A DNA stretch of 64,000 bases from Proteiniphilum propionicum (GTDB taxonomy: Bacteria > Bacteroidota > Bacteroidia > Bacteroidales > Dysgonomonadaceae). Of this stretch, positions 49,308 to 59,269 are shown piece by piece. The position numbers and the translations under genes are program-made. The stretch spans positions 186,001 through 250,000 of the forward strand of contig NZ_CP073586.1 of assembly GCF_022267555.1 (NCBI RefSeq). Reading direction: 5' to 3'. Position 1 is the stretch's first letter; every line of letters begins with the position of its first letter. Under the pieces are notes generated by a model. It was not told the DNA's origin and did no database searches. It worked only from the letters and a program-made list of their open reading frames with translations.

Positions 49308-50588
49308 ATGAAAAAGGAACATACAAAAGAGAAAACCGTAAAGGTTATTCCTGTTCATTTCGGAGAAAAACTCATCGAACTGCGAATTCCTGAAAAAAAT
49401 CTTTGTTTCAGTCTACAAAGAAATGAGTTTAGTCCACCTGAAAATCCCGGTGATGAAATAAAAAGAGCCTTACAGAATCCAATAGGGACAAAAAGATTAA
49501 GAGAGATAGTTTCAAAGAATTCGTCCGTGGTTATCTTGGCAGATGACAGGACAAGAGTTACACCCCAGAAAGTAATTATTCCGTTAATTCTTGATGAATT
49601 GCATGAAGCGGGAATTGGCAACGAACAGATCAAGCTGGTTATAGCCTACGGCACTCACAGGCCTATGACAGATAAAGAGATACTGGAACGGTTCGGGCAG
49701 GACATTATTGATCAAATTGAAATAAAACATCACGATTGCCAGGGGAATCTGGTAAACAGAGGAATAACCAAGAGAGGAACAAGAATAGTTGTCAACAAAG
49801 ATGTTCTCAATGCCGACATACGTATTGGAGTTGGTGGAGTGCTACCGCATCATCCTGTCGGCTGGAGCGGTGGTGCCAAAATCCTGCTCCCCGGAGTGGC
49901 AGGAACTGAAACAGTTCATGCCATGCACCTGCTGGGAGCAACTGAACAACAACTAGGCAAAGTGTTGACTCCCTGTCGGGAAGAAATGGAAGATTTTGCA
50001 AGAGACGTAGGGCTTCATTTTATCGTGAATGTTATACAGACTGATAAAGGAGAGCTGCTGAAAGCTGTGGCAGGTCACTTTATTGAAGCACATCGTGAAG
50101 CTGTAAGGTGGGGAATGAAAATTTTCGGTTCAAGATTCACTGAAGCAGCCGATATCACCATCAGTAGCGCTTATCCGTCCGATTTTGATTTCACACAAGC
50201 CGATAAAGGGTTGTTCTCGGCAGAGATTGCCACCAAACCCAAGGGTGAAATTATCCTTCTGTCACCTTGTTATGAAGGAATTGCACCTACTCATGGAGAA
50301 GAGATTGCCCGCCTTGCCAAATATGATGATACCACGCTTTTCAAAATGCTGGATGACAATGCAATAGAGGATCGGTTTGGAGCTTCGGAGTGTATGTACC
50401 TGAACCATATTAAGCGGAATTTCAAAGCAACTTTAACAATGGATCCTATACTGACCAATCTGCTTGGATTTCATTATTTGAGAATAGATGATCTACAAGA
50501 GTATTTGAGTGAACGCATCAATCTGGAAAAAGATATTCAAATTGGAATAGTACATAATAGCAGTGAGGTCTTACCGGTTCAGGAATAA
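49308..50588 (+). CDS. LarA-family nickel-pincer racemase/epimerase homologue
   Basis: It is 426 residues from ATG 49308. The family motifs are present: VILADDRTRVTP (substrate-binding Arg), AYGTHRPM (His), and GGVLPHHPVGWSGGAKILLPG, with the histidine and the lysine that carries the nickel-pincer nucleotide in LarA. Lactate racemase is the founding activity, but homologues act on other 2-hydroxy acids; placement after two sugar isomerases suggests a sugar-derived acid (inference). larB, larC and larE, needed to build the cofactor, are not in this window. The long N-terminus before VIPVHFGEKLIELRIP is unremarkable. Confidence 0.8.
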   Translation: MKKEHTKEKTVKVIPVHFGEKLIELRIPEKNLCFSLQRNEFSPPENPGDEIKRALQNPIGTKRLREIVSKNSSVVILADDRTRVTPQKVIIPLILDELHEAGIGNEQIKLVIAYGTHRPMTDKEILERFGQDIIDQIEIKHHDCQGNLVNRGITKRGTRIVVNKDVLNADIRIGVGGVLPHHPVGWSGGAKILLPGVAGTETVHAMHLLGATEQQLGKVLTPCREEMEDFARDVGLHFIVNVIQTDKGELLKAVAGHFIEAHREAVRWGMKIFGSRFTEAADITISSAYPSDFDFTQADKGLFSAEIATKPKGEIILLSPCYEGIAPTHGEEIARLAKYDDTTLFKMLDDNAIEDRFGASECMYLNHIKRNFKATLTMDPILTNLLGFHYLRIDDLQEYLSERINLEKDIQIGIVHNSSEVLPVQE

Positions 50589-50648
50589 ACTGAAAGTATA
50601 ACCATTCACATATAAAAATAAATCAACAATTGAAAAACAGAAAATTTC

Positions 50649-51917
50649 ATGTCTGAAATAAAGTCAGTTTTGAAGCGATCCGGGAATTCTCTGAGATCCG
50701 TAGGACCCGGTCTATTCCTTGTAGGATATAGCATCGGCACAGGAAGTGTGGTTGCAATGGCCTCAGCAGGATCCCGTTATGGAATGTCTATGCTTTGGGC
50801 TTTAGCCCTTTCCTGCATATTCAGTTTTTTCTTATTGGAAGCTTATGGACGGTATACCATTGTAACGGGAGAAGGAGCACTGTATGGTTATAAGAAACAT
50901 TTCAAATCTCTGGGTAAACTGGCAGCTTTGATAACTTTGGTTGGATTGGTTTTTGTCGAGATTCTGGCACTTATTGGTATAATGGGGATTGCTTCCGACC
51001 TTATGAGACAAATATCCATCCGTCTGTTTGGGGAGCCGGGATGGAATCCGGTTTATATTGCATTTGGAGTAATTATTTTTTTATATCTATTCCTGCTGAC
51101 AGGAAAATATTCCTCTTTTGAGAAATTAATGATAGTTTTCGTCTCCATCATGGGTATCAGTTTTATTATCTCCATGTTTGTTGTTTTTCCTGATCCTAAT
51201 ACTGTAATAGAAGGACTTATCCCCAACATACCGGACGAAAAAAATGCTCCGATGATCATTGCGGCGTTAGTAGGGACTACGTTAACGGCACCGACCTTTG
51301 TAGTAAGGAGCATGTTGATGAAAGAGAAAAAATGGACAACGAAACACTCGAAACTTCAAACAAAAGATGCCTTTGTGGCAGCGTTGTTGATGTTTATCAT
51401 AAGCGGTTCTATTATGGCATGTGCCGCAGGTACTTTATATATTGCCGACAAACCGGTTGAAGATATACTCACGATGGTAAGTATGCTGGAGCCGTTCCTG
51501 GGACATCTGGCTTTATCTGTTTTTATCATGGGAATATTTGGCGCAGCCCTCTCTTCTGTTTTTCCAATCGTGATGCTTGCACCTTTATTGATCAGTGACT
51601 ACGAAAACAGACCTGTTATATATAAAGGATTCCGTTTTCGATTAATGACCGGCATTGCGCTTCTTTTTGGGTTAATTGTTCCCGCATTTGGATTTAAGTC
51701 GGTCTATGCCATGTTGATCAGCCAATTGTTTCAAATATTTGTATTGCCGATTGTAGTTATTGCCATTATATATCTGTTAAACAGAAAAAGTATAATGGGA
51801 AAATATAAGGCGGGATTCTGGTTTAATCTTGGACTTTTGCTAACACTCCTTTTTTCCTTATATATTTCTTATCAATCCATTGTAGGCTTTATAGAATCAT
51901 CCCATACAATTTTCTAA
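50649..51917 (+). CDS. Nramp-superfamily membrane transporter lacking the canonical metal motifs
   Basis: This 422-residue inner-membrane protein has about 11 hydrophobic helices. The overall fold pattern is Nramp-like: RSVGPGLFLVGYSIGTGSVVAMASAG in the first helix and MIIAALVGTTLTAPTFVVRS in the sixth. However, the DPGN triad of helix 1 is replaced by YSIGTGS, and the M-P-H metal site of helix 6 by LTAPTF. Metal transport is thus doubtful; an organic solute such as a hydroxy acid is an alternative (inference). It follows the LarA homologue by 60 bp. Confidence 0.7.
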   Translation: MSEIKSVLKRSGNSLRSVGPGLFLVGYSIGTGSVVAMASAGSRYGMSMLWALALSCIFSFFLLEAYGRYTIVTGEGALYGYKKHFKSLGKLAALITLVGLVFVEILALIGIMGIASDLMRQISIRLFGEPGWNPVYIAFGVIIFLYLFLLTGKYSSFEKLMIVFVSIMGISFIISMFVVFPDPNTVIEGLIPNIPDEKNAPMIIAALVGTTLTAPTFVVRSMLMKEKKWTTKHSKLQTKDAFVAALLMFIISGSIMACAAGTLYIADKPVEDILTMVSMLEPFLGHLALSVFIMGIFGAALSSVFPIVMLAPLLISDYENRPVIYKGFRFRLMTGIALLFGLIVPAFGFKSVYAMLISQLFQIFVLPIVVIAIIYLLNRKSIMGKYKAGFWFNLGLLLTLLFSLYISYQSIVGFIESSHTIF

Positions 51918-52095
51918 AGAGACAAATTTTTTATTTACTCCTAATAATAAAACCGGTAAAACTCTATTTATACAATCAGAACCAACTTATCATCCTTGTC
52001 GATGAAATGACGATTATTCTTATGGCAGTTAAAACAAATCGTGGAAAATTTAAATGATTTATATTTATGTGAAACGAAAAAATGAAACAAAGGAG

Positions 52096-53115
52096 ATGAA
52101 TTTTATAAAATATGGCATAATATACACGGCTGTGTCTTTATTTATTATATTCGCCAACGTGAGATCGCAAGTAAATTTAAATGATATTCCAATGATTGGT
52201 GCAGAAATATTCATAGAACCCGGGCAGTCGGATGAAAATGTAGAGAACTGGTTTAAAATTCTCAGGAAAAACAATATGAAGGTTACACGTATCCGCATGT
52301 TCGAAAATTATATGAAGGATGTAAATGGCGACTGGGATTTCAGCTTATTTGACAAGGCATTCTCTTATGCGGAAAAATATCATATTAAAGTCTATGCCAA
52401 TCTTTTCCCGGCTACAGATTTTACAGATGTAGGAGGATTTAAATTTCCGTATAACGAAGAACATCTTAACCGTATAGCCGATTATATAAAAAATGTAGTT
52501 CTTCATTTTAAACAACACTCATCTCTCTATGGTTGGATTCCCATTAACGAACTAGGGGGAGGGAACATAAATGACCCTTTGGCAAGGACAATCTACAAAA
52601 AATGGCGAGATAACTATGAAGACACCCAGCAGATCTATAAACTCACTGCTTACAACCAGCTGTCATTTGATAATGAGAAGTTCTTGTTGCATTATAACAC
52701 ATGGTATTTAAAATGGTTGTCGGATGAAATACGCAAATATGACAAAGAAAAGCCCATCCACGTAAATAACCATCAGATTTTTACACTGGCCGCACAGTAT
52801 GATTTCCCAAGTTGGAGAACTTTTCTGTCCAGCTTAGGAGGTTCAGCCCATGCCAGTTGGCATTTTGGTTTTTTCCCCAGAAACAGGTATGCCATAGCCA
52901 TGTCTGCAAATAGCGAGATTCTTCGTTCGGGCGCCGGTAACATTCCCTGGCTGATGACTGAATTACAGGGAGGAAATAATATTTACAGCGGTACCAACCC
53001 AATGTGTCCTACAAAGGAGGAAATAGGTCAGTGGTTTTGGATAACTATAGGTTCAGGGAGTAAAGGAGCAATCTACTGGTGTTTAAACCCAAGAGCATCC
53101 GGTGCTGAATTTTGA
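52096..53115 (+). pseudogene. Truncated GH42-like (clan GH-A) beta-galactosidase
   Basis: It is 339 residues from ATG 52096 (signal MNFIKYGIIYTAVSLFIIF...; an upstream ATG at 52054 is less good). The TIM barrel retains both probable catalytic glutamates: acid/base Glu166 in IPINELGG and nucleophile Glu303 in MTELQGG. Full-length relatives run to 600 residues or more, with trimerisation and beta domains after the barrel; here the frame ends at GAEF shortly after IYWCLNPRAS. The break coincides with the start of a GH92 tail at 53130, so the truncation is a rearrangement or assembly junction. Confidence 0.7.
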
Positions 53116-53129
53116 GAATCAACCTACAG
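53116..53129. other. Breakpoint between truncated GH42-like gene and GH92 tail
   Basis: The 14 bases between the GH42-like stop (53113-53115) and the first base matching GH92 residue 291 (53130) belong to neither gene clearly. From 53130 rightwards the sequence follows the block at 22505 with a constant offset of 30,625 bp through the recG stop. Confidence 0.7.
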
Positions 53130-54458
53130 GCTGATAAAACATGGGAGGAATTATTATCGCATATCAAGGTTACAGGAGGAACAACACGTGAAAAAGGAAT
53201 TTTTTATTCTACCCTATACCGTTCATTCCTATGGCCTGCACTACGCAGTGATGTAAACGGCGACTTCACCGACGAACGGGGAAACGTGGTAAATGAAGGG
53301 TTCCGCTATTATACCAATCCCTCGTTTTGGGACGACTACCGGAACAAGCTTGTGCTGCTGGGAATGATCTCTCCGGATGTCACGACGGACATCATCAAAT
53401 CAATCACCGATAAGGGTGAGAAAAGAGGAGGCTATATGCCCACCTTCTTCCATGGCGACCATGCTTCGGTGTTTGTAGCCGGAAGCTGGTTACGCGGTAT
53501 TACAGGGTTTGATCTGGAGCGTGCTTATAAATTGCTGCTCAAAAATGCAACCGTTCCCGGTCAGGGTGGAAGGCCCTATCTCGATGAATATCTGAAGCGG
53601 GGATGGATTGCAGAAAAAGATACTACCCACGTCCCCACCTGGGACGAGTACAAGGCGGCCGTCACCAAAACAGTGGAATATGCCTACGACGACTATGCGA
53701 CAGCATTGATTGCCAAGGAGCTTGGGGATCAGGAGAATCACGACCTGCTGATGCGTCACTCCGGAAATTACAAAAACCTGTTCGACCCTTCTACCGGCTT
53801 CTTTCGCGGAAAGATTGAAACAGGAAGCTGGATAGCCGATTTCGATCCCTACTACCCCTATTTCGCCTATATGTACCGGGAAGCCAACGCCTGGAACTCA
53901 CTCTTCTTTGCTCCCCACGATCCGGAAGGAATGATTGCTCTCTATCCTGATCACAAGGCGGTGGAGCAGAAGCTCGACTCACTCTTCACCGAACCATGGC
54001 GGGGTTATGAGGCACACAACATGACCGGCTTTATCGGTAACTACTGCCATGGCAACCAGCCCTCCCACTCGATTCCATACACCTACTACTTCATCGGGAA
54101 ACAGGAGAAGGCGCAATGCGTACTGGACAGCATCATGGGCCGATTCTATGATATGGGAGAGGAGAAGCTGGCTTACGCCGGCATGGACGATGCGGGAGAG
54201 ATGTCAGCCTGGTATGTCCTCAATGCGATCGGATTATATACCTACTCACCTGCCGATCCGGAATACATCGTGTCGGTGCCGCTTTTCGACAAGGTGACAT
54301 TCACCCTGGGTGACAATACCACTTTCACCATCCTGAAAGAAGTAAATGGAAAGAAGATCAGACAAATCAGATATGATGGTGATGTAATAAACGGGTGGTT
54401 TGTCACGCATGATCAACTCAAAAAAGGCCGGGAATTGGTGATCACAACCGCCGAATAG
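53130..54458 (+). pseudogene. GH92 alpha-mannosidase, C-terminal 442 residues only
   Basis: An open frame of 442 residues corresponds to residues 291-732 of the GH92 enzyme at 21635-23833. By eye there are 13 amino-acid differences and no gaps. The signal peptide and N-terminal sandwich are absent, and the only in-frame start is a TTG at 53112, so it is unlikely to be expressed as an exported enzyme. It converges on recG copy 2 with 7 bp between, as in the first block. Confidence 0.85.
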
Positions 54459-54465
54459 GATTTTC

Positions 54466-56559
54466 TCAGCTGATCCGGCTCCAGTCGTACCGGTTACCGC
54501 CAAGGCGGCTGAGCTGCTGCTTCAGCACCTGGTGCTCCGGCTGCTCCAGCGCCGGATCTTTTTCAATCACCCGCTCCGCAATCTCGCGGGCATTATAGAG
54601 GATGGCGTTGTCGCGTACCAGGTCCGCAATGCGCAGGTTAAAAGGGATGCCGCTCTGCTGCGTTCCCTCCAGGTCGCCCGGGCCGCGCAGCTTCAGGTCG
54701 GCTTCGGCGATCACGAAGCCGTCGTTACTTTCGGTCATGATCTCCATCCGACGGCGAGTATCAGCAGAGAGTTCGTAGGGCGTAATCAGTATGCAGTAAG
54801 ACTGATCAGCGCCCCTTCCCACCCTGCCTCTCAGCTGATGTAGCTGCGAAAGGCCAAACCGCTGGGCACTTTCGATCACCATCACGCTGGCATTCGGCAC
54901 ATTCACTCCTACTTCGATCACGGTAGTGGATACCATGATCTGCACCTCACCCGAGACAAACCGCCGCATCACCTCCTCCTTTTCGGCAGGTTTCATCCGC
55001 CCGTGCATCTTGCAGACGGTGAATTCCGGAAAGGCCGCTTTGACATGCTCGTATCCCTCCTCCAGGTTCTTCAGATCGAGTGTCTCGCTCTCCTCGATCA
55101 GCGGGTAGACCATGTAGGCCTGTCGCCCGGCACCAATCTGATCGCGGATAAACTGATAGAGGGCACCCCTTTTCTTGTCGTAACGGTGCAGCGTCTGCAC
55201 CGGCTTACGGCCTGGAGGAAGTTCGTCGATCACCGAGACATCGAGGTCGCCATAGACCGTCATGGCCAGTGTGCGGGGAATGGGTGTGGCGGTCATCACA
55301 AGCATGTGGGGCGGATGGCTGCTTTTCTCCCACAGCCTGGCGCGCTGCACCACGCCAAATCGGTGCTGCTCATCGATCACCACGAAGCCCAGGTTGCGAA
55401 ACTGTACTATATCCTCAATCAAAGCGTGGGTGCCAATCAGGATATTTACTTTCCCGGAGAGCAGCCCTGCGTGGATCTCCTCCCGCTCTTTCTTTCTCGT
55501 GGAGCCAGTCAGCAATGCTACCCCCACATTCATGCCGGAGAGCATCTGCGTGAATGTATCATAATGCTGTGCCGCCAGGATCTCCGTGGGTGCCATCAGG
55601 CAGGACTGAAATCCATTGTCGAGGGCAATCAGCATGCACATAATCGCCACCATGGTCTTGCCGCTTCCCACGTCACCCTGCAACAGGCGGTTCATCTGCC
55701 TCCCGGAGGCGGTATCCTTCCGGATCTCCCGGATTACTCTCTTCTGGGCATTTGTCAACGGAAAGGGTAGTTTCTTTTTGTAAAATGAATTGAGATAATC
55801 TCCAACCTTGGGGAAAAGGATCCCTTTCAGCTTTGCTTTCCGGTCGGATGAGTAACGCACGATGCTTAGCTGGATATAGAACAGCTCTTCAAACTTCAGC
55901 CGGAACTCGGCATCGCGCAGCTGCGCCGGCGACTTGGGAAAGTGAATATTTTCCACCGCATCGTGAAAAGACATCAACCGGGCCTCCTTTACCACATCGG
56001 GTGAAAGTGATTCCGGCAGCGGCTCCTTAATCAGCCCGAATGCATTTTCCATGATCTTCTGCATCGCCCTGGAGTTGAGGTAATGGTTCTTCATCTTTTC
56101 CGTGGTATTGTACATCGCCATCAACCCTTCCGGCCGGTCCGATTCATCCATGAAAGGATCGATCTCGGGATGCGGAATATTCCACTTGCCGTTGAAGAGA
56201 TTGGGTTTTCCGAAGATGATGTACTCCTGGTTGAGCTTGTACTTGCTTTCGATGAAACGGACACCCTGAAACCAGACCAGGTCGACGAAGCCGGTACCGT
56301 CGGTAAAATGCGCCACCAGCCTCCTTTTCCTTCCTTCTCCAAAGGCTTCAAAGGCGGTGATCTTCCCCTTCAACTGGATGTAGGCCTGCGACTGGTCAAT
56401 CTCGTGCACGTAGTACATCCGCGTCCGGTCGATATATCGATAGGGGTACCACCGAAGCAGGTCTCCCAGCGTAAAGACATCGAGCTCCTTCTGCAGGATA
56501 TCGGCTCTTTTGGGTCCCACGCCGGGAACATATTTTATTTCGGTCTGAAGAATATGCAT
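54466..56559 (-). CDS. recG: ATP-dependent DNA helicase RecG (copy 2)
   Basis: This full-length 697-residue RecG aligns without gaps to copy 1. Walker A GDVGSGKT is at 295-302, DEQH at 396-399, and QRFGLSQLHQLRGRVGRG is intact, so both copies should be active. Differences are spread along the protein and mostly conservative, as between orthologues of sister species. The codons are visibly GC-richer than in copy 1. Bacteria normally hold one recG, so this copy is either xenologous or evidence of a chimeric contig. Confidence 0.95.
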   Translation of the reverse strand: MHILQTEIKYVPGVGPKRADILQKELDVFTLGDLLRWYPYRYIDRTRMYYVHEIDQSQAYIQLKGKITAFEAFGEGRKRRLVAHFTDGTGFVDLVWFQGVRFIESKYKLNQEYIIFGKPNLFNGKWNIPHPEIDPFMDESDRPEGLMAMYNTTEKMKNHYLNSRAMQKIMENAFGLIKEPLPESLSPDVVKEARLMSFHDAVENIHFPKSPAQLRDAEFRLKFEELFYIQLSIVRYSSDRKAKLKGILFPKVGDYLNSFYKKKLPFPLTNAQKRVIREIRKDTASGRQMNRLLQGDVGSGKTMVAIMCMLIALDNGFQSCLMAPTEILAAQHYDTFTQMLSGMNVGVALLTGSTRKKEREEIHAGLLSGKVNILIGTHALIEDIVQFRNLGFVVIDEQHRFGVVQRARLWEKSSHPPHMLVMTATPIPRTLAMTVYGDLDVSVIDELPPGRKPVQTLHRYDKKRGALYQFIRDQIGAGRQAYMVYPLIEESETLDLKNLEEGYEHVKAAFPEFTVCKMHGRMKPAEKEEVMRRFVSGEVQIMVSTTVIEVGVNVPNASVMVIESAQRFGLSQLHQLRGRVGRGADQSYCILITPYELSADTRRRMEIMTESNDGFVIAEADLKLRGPGDLEGTQQSGIPFNLRIADLVRDNAILYNAREIAERVIEKDPALEQPEHQVLKQQLSRLGGNRYDWSRIS

Positions 56560-56646
56560 TGCTTATCGCGAGTTTCATGCAAATGTAAATAAAAAATGGG
56601 GAATGGCTAAGCCACTCCCCATCTCTTTATCAGTTATCCGGGCATC

Positions 56647-57927
56647 CTACCAGGCGAAAAGCGGATATTGCTTCATGGTCACGTTCACTTTTTCGCGCAC
56701 CGATGCGATGGTCTTCGGGTCGTCCACGCGAGAGAGCACGGTGTCGATCAATTCCACGATCTCTCCCATCAGTTCTTCTTTTGCTCCGCGGGTGGTGATG
56801 GCCGGCGTACCGAAACGGAGGCCCGATGTCTGGAATGGCGAGCGGCTGTCGAAAGGCACCATGTTCTTGTTGGTGGTGATATCGGCCTCCACAAGTACCT
56901 TCTCCGCTACCTTACCGGTCAGATCAGGGAACTTGGTGCGCAGGTCTACCAGCACGATGTGGTTATCGGTACCGCCCGAGACGACATTATATCCCTTGTC
57001 GGCGAAGGCCTGCGCCATTACGGCCGCATTCTTTTTCACCTGTGTCTGATAGGTCTTGTATTCCGGCTGGAGTGCCTCGTAAAAAGAAACCGCTTTCGAG
57101 GCAATCACATGTTCAAGGGGACCGCCTTGCATGCCAGGAAAAACAGCTGAATCCAGCAGTGCCGACATCATCTTAACCTCTCCCTTGGGTGTGGTGAGGC
57201 CCCAGGGGTTTTCAAAATCCTTACCCATCAGGATCACGCCTCCACGGGGACCACGCAGTGTCTTATGGGTGGTAGAGGTCACGATGTGTGCGTGTTTAAG
57301 CGGATTTTCGAGCAGTCCGGCCGCAATCAGGCCGGCGGGGTGCGCCATATCCACCATGAAGATGGCACCGATCTCGTCGGCTATTTTGCGGATACGAGCA
57401 TAATCCCATTCACGTGAATAGGCCGAGGCACCGGCAATAATGAGTTTGGGTCTTTCAGAGCGTGCCAGTGATTCCAGCTGGTCGTAATCCACTCGCTGAT
57501 CCTCTTCACGCACATTGTATGCTACAGGTTCAAACATCAGACCGGAGAAGTTGACGGGTGAACCGTGTGAAAGATGGCCACCGTGAGACAGGTTCAGTCC
57601 AAGGAATTTATCCCCTGCCTTCAGGCATGCCAGGAAAACAGCAGCGTTTGCCTGCGCTCCCGAGTGTGGTTGCACGTTGGCCCATTCGGCGCCAAAAATC
57701 TCTTTTAACCGGTCAATGGCAAGCTGTTCGCCCAGGTCAACCACCTCACAACCGCCATAATACCTTCTTCCGGGATATCCTTCGGCATACTTGTTTGTCA
57801 GCACAGAGCCCATGGCCTGCATCACCTGTTCACTAACAAAGTTCTCGGAAGCAATAAGCTCAATACCTTTAAGTTGCCGTTCCTGTTCTTTTCGAATTAT
57901 CGCGAAGATTTCTCTATCTTGTGTCAT
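56647..57927 (-). CDS. glyA: Serine hydroxymethyltransferase (copy 2)
   Basis: It is 426 residues from ATG 57927; the longer frame to 57999 is rejected because the promoter at 57956-57963 would then lie inside the gene, and copy 1 begins at the same residue. PLP lysine in [13 protein letters not shown] at residue 222, [21 protein letters not shown] and YPGRRYYGG are intact. It is about nine-tenths identical to copy 1 and richer in GC. It lies upstream of recG copy 2 as in the first block, but its other flank is murQ rather than tyrosine phenol-lyase. Confidence 0.96.
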   Translation of the reverse strand: MTQDREIFAIIRKEQERQLKGIELIASENFVSEQVMQAMGSVLTNKYAEGYPGRRYYGGCEVVDLGEQLAIDRLKEIFGAEWANVQPHSGAQANAAVFLACLKAGDKFLGLNLSHGGHLSHGSPVNFSGLMFEPVAYNVREEDQRVDYDQLESLARSERPKLIIAGASAYSREWDYARIRKIADEIGAIFMVDMAHPAGLIAAGLLENPLKHAHIVTSTTHKTLRGPRGGVILMGKDFENPWGLTTPKGEVKMMSALLDSAVFPGMQGGPLEHVIASKAVSFYEALQPEYKTYQTQVKKNAAVMAQAFADKGYNVVSGGTDNHIVLVDLRTKFPDLTGKVAEKVLVEADITTNKNMVPFDSRSPFQTSGLRFGTPAITTRGAKEELMGEIVELIDTVLSRVDDPKTIASVREKVNVTMKQYPLFAW

Positions 57928-57955
57928 AGCGTCATATGTTGCAAAAAAATATCTG

Positions 57956-57963
57956 CAAAGGTA
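57956..57963 (-). promoter_or_regulatory. -7 promoter box of glyA copy 2
   Basis: TACCTTTG on the minus strand matches TAnnTTTG, 29 bp before the start codon, at the same relative place as the box before glyA copy 1. The -33 element is weak (ATTG, 17 bp upstream). Confidence 0.45.
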
Positions 57964-58179
57964 AGGAACATTTTCGTAAGCAATGTAAGCAAAGGACAAA
58001 TTTATTTGGGTTTGCTATTGCGAGAATTGAAAATCGAGGAGCGAAAGCGACTCAAAATGTCTAACTTTAGTGAACATTTTCGTATCATCCGACTTTTTGT
58101 TATTACCGGGAAGAGGGCGGGAACAGTTTATTTGTAAAACCTAGAAGAAGTATTCCTGAATATAAAAAATTCGTGTCAG

Positions 58180-58998
58180 CTAAGAATGCGAAGCTTCTAT
58201 CTTATCAAGTGCTTCTTTAACGCTTCCGTACTTAAAAAGTAACTTTTTTGCTTCTTCGTAGTCAGTAATCATCGCTTTTTCCATTAAGATTTTTATCGCT
58301 CTGTCGGTAATTTTATTGTTGATTAACTGCACATTCCACATACTATTATCCAAAACTCTTCCCATCTGTATCATCACGGTAGTGCTTATCATATCGAAAA
58401 TCATTTTTTGGGAAGTACCTGCTTTCATTCTTGTGCTGCCGGTTACAAATTCAGGGCCGGTGATGACTTCTACCGGATAGTCGGATTGTTCCGCGATGGG
58501 CGAGTCGGGATTATTCACAACGCAGCACGTGGCGATACCATTTTCTCTACATTTTTTCAAGCCTTGTAAAACAAACGGCGTGGTACCGCTTGCAGATATT
58601 CCCACGACGATGTCCTTTTCAGATATGTCTTTTTCTTGTAGCGATTTCCACGCTTCTTCCGTATCGTCCTCTTTTTCTTCCAACGCCAAAACCAACTTAT
58701 CCACTCCTCCGGCCAAAACTACGTCAATCATCCCGTTTTCCATCCCATAGGTTGTGGGTAACTCAAGAACATCCAATACCGAAAGTCGCCCTCCCGTGCC
58801 TGCTCCTAAATAAATCATTCTACCACCGGTTTGTATTTTTTGAACCACGGCAGTGATAAGTTTATCCAATTGAGGTTTTGCTTTTTCCACTGCCAAAGCA
58901 ATGGTTTTATACTCCGTGATTAACTCACCTGTTAACTCTTTAACTGTTTGAGTTTCTAAATGCCTGTAACGGGAAGGCTGTTCAGTTATTTTGTTCAT
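58180..58998 (-). CDS. murQ: N-acetylmuramic acid 6-phosphate etherase MurQ
   Basis: This 272-residue cytosolic SIS-domain enzyme removes the lactyl ether from MurNAc-6-phosphate, giving GlcNAc-6-phosphate and D-lactate. Signatures: ITEQPSRYRHLE at the start, YLGAGTGGRLSVLDVLELP containing the catalytic Glu region, VVGISASGTTPFV, and VITGPEFVTGSTRMKAGTSQKMIFDMISTTVMI. Length is normal for Bacteroidetes. With the MFS transporter and hydrolase downstream on the same strand it suggests peptidoglycan amino-sugar salvage. Confidence 0.94.
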   Translation of the reverse strand: MNKITEQPSRYRHLETQTVKELTGELITEYKTIALAVEKAKPQLDKLITAVVQKIQTGGRMIYLGAGTGGRLSVLDVLELPTTYGMENGMIDVVLAGGVDKLVLALEEKEDDTEEAWKSLQEKDISEKDIVVGISASGTTPFVLQGLKKCRENGIATCCVVNNPDSPIAEQSDYPVEVITGPEFVTGSTRMKAGTSQKMIFDMISTTVMIQMGRVLDNSMWNVQLINNKITDRAIKILMEKAMITDYEEAKKLLFKYGSVKEALDKIEASHS

Positions 58999-59061
58999 AT
59001 AAAAATTCTATGTTATTGATTGAAATAAATATTTAATTATTTTGCAAGTGTTCACATATTG

Positions 59062-59200
59062 TTATTGGCCGTTCTGTTCAACATACGAAACGATGATTCC
59101 GCCCACAGTATCGGGAAGTGTGCTTGGCATTCCGTACCAGTAGAATGAGTCGGGGCCTTCGTAATTTCCTTTGTGAATATTTTGACAACTCCTGGTCTGC
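59062..59200 (-). pseudogene. Possible C-terminal remnant of a lost gene
   Basis: On the minus strand one frame reads NIHKGNYEGPDSFYWYGMP then STLPDTVGGIIVSYVEQNGQ to a TAA at 59062-59064, a protein-like stretch with no start codon and with stops just upstream. It lies in the 271-bp gap between murQ and the aminotransferase gene. I do not recognise the family. Other frames of the same DNA look like shadows. Confidence 0.3.
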
Positions 59201-59269
59201 GATATTCATGATTTACCGGATGGGCGTTCTCACGTCCAGTGCGAGAGAGCGCCATACATTCAAAATGTA

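Noticed and set aside
53112-54458. GH92 tail as a functional enzyme from TTG at 53112
   Set aside because: It lacks a signal peptide and the N-terminal domain needed by GH92 enzymes, and the first few codons belong to the junction.
55003-55770. 255-codon plus-strand frame opposite recG copy 2
   Set aside because: It is antisense to a conserved helicase and arises from the GC-rich third positions of copy 2; the equivalent frame is broken in copy 1.
57928-57999. 24-residue N-terminal extension of GlyA copy 2
   Set aside because: It would place the -7 box inside the gene, and copy 1 has no such extension.
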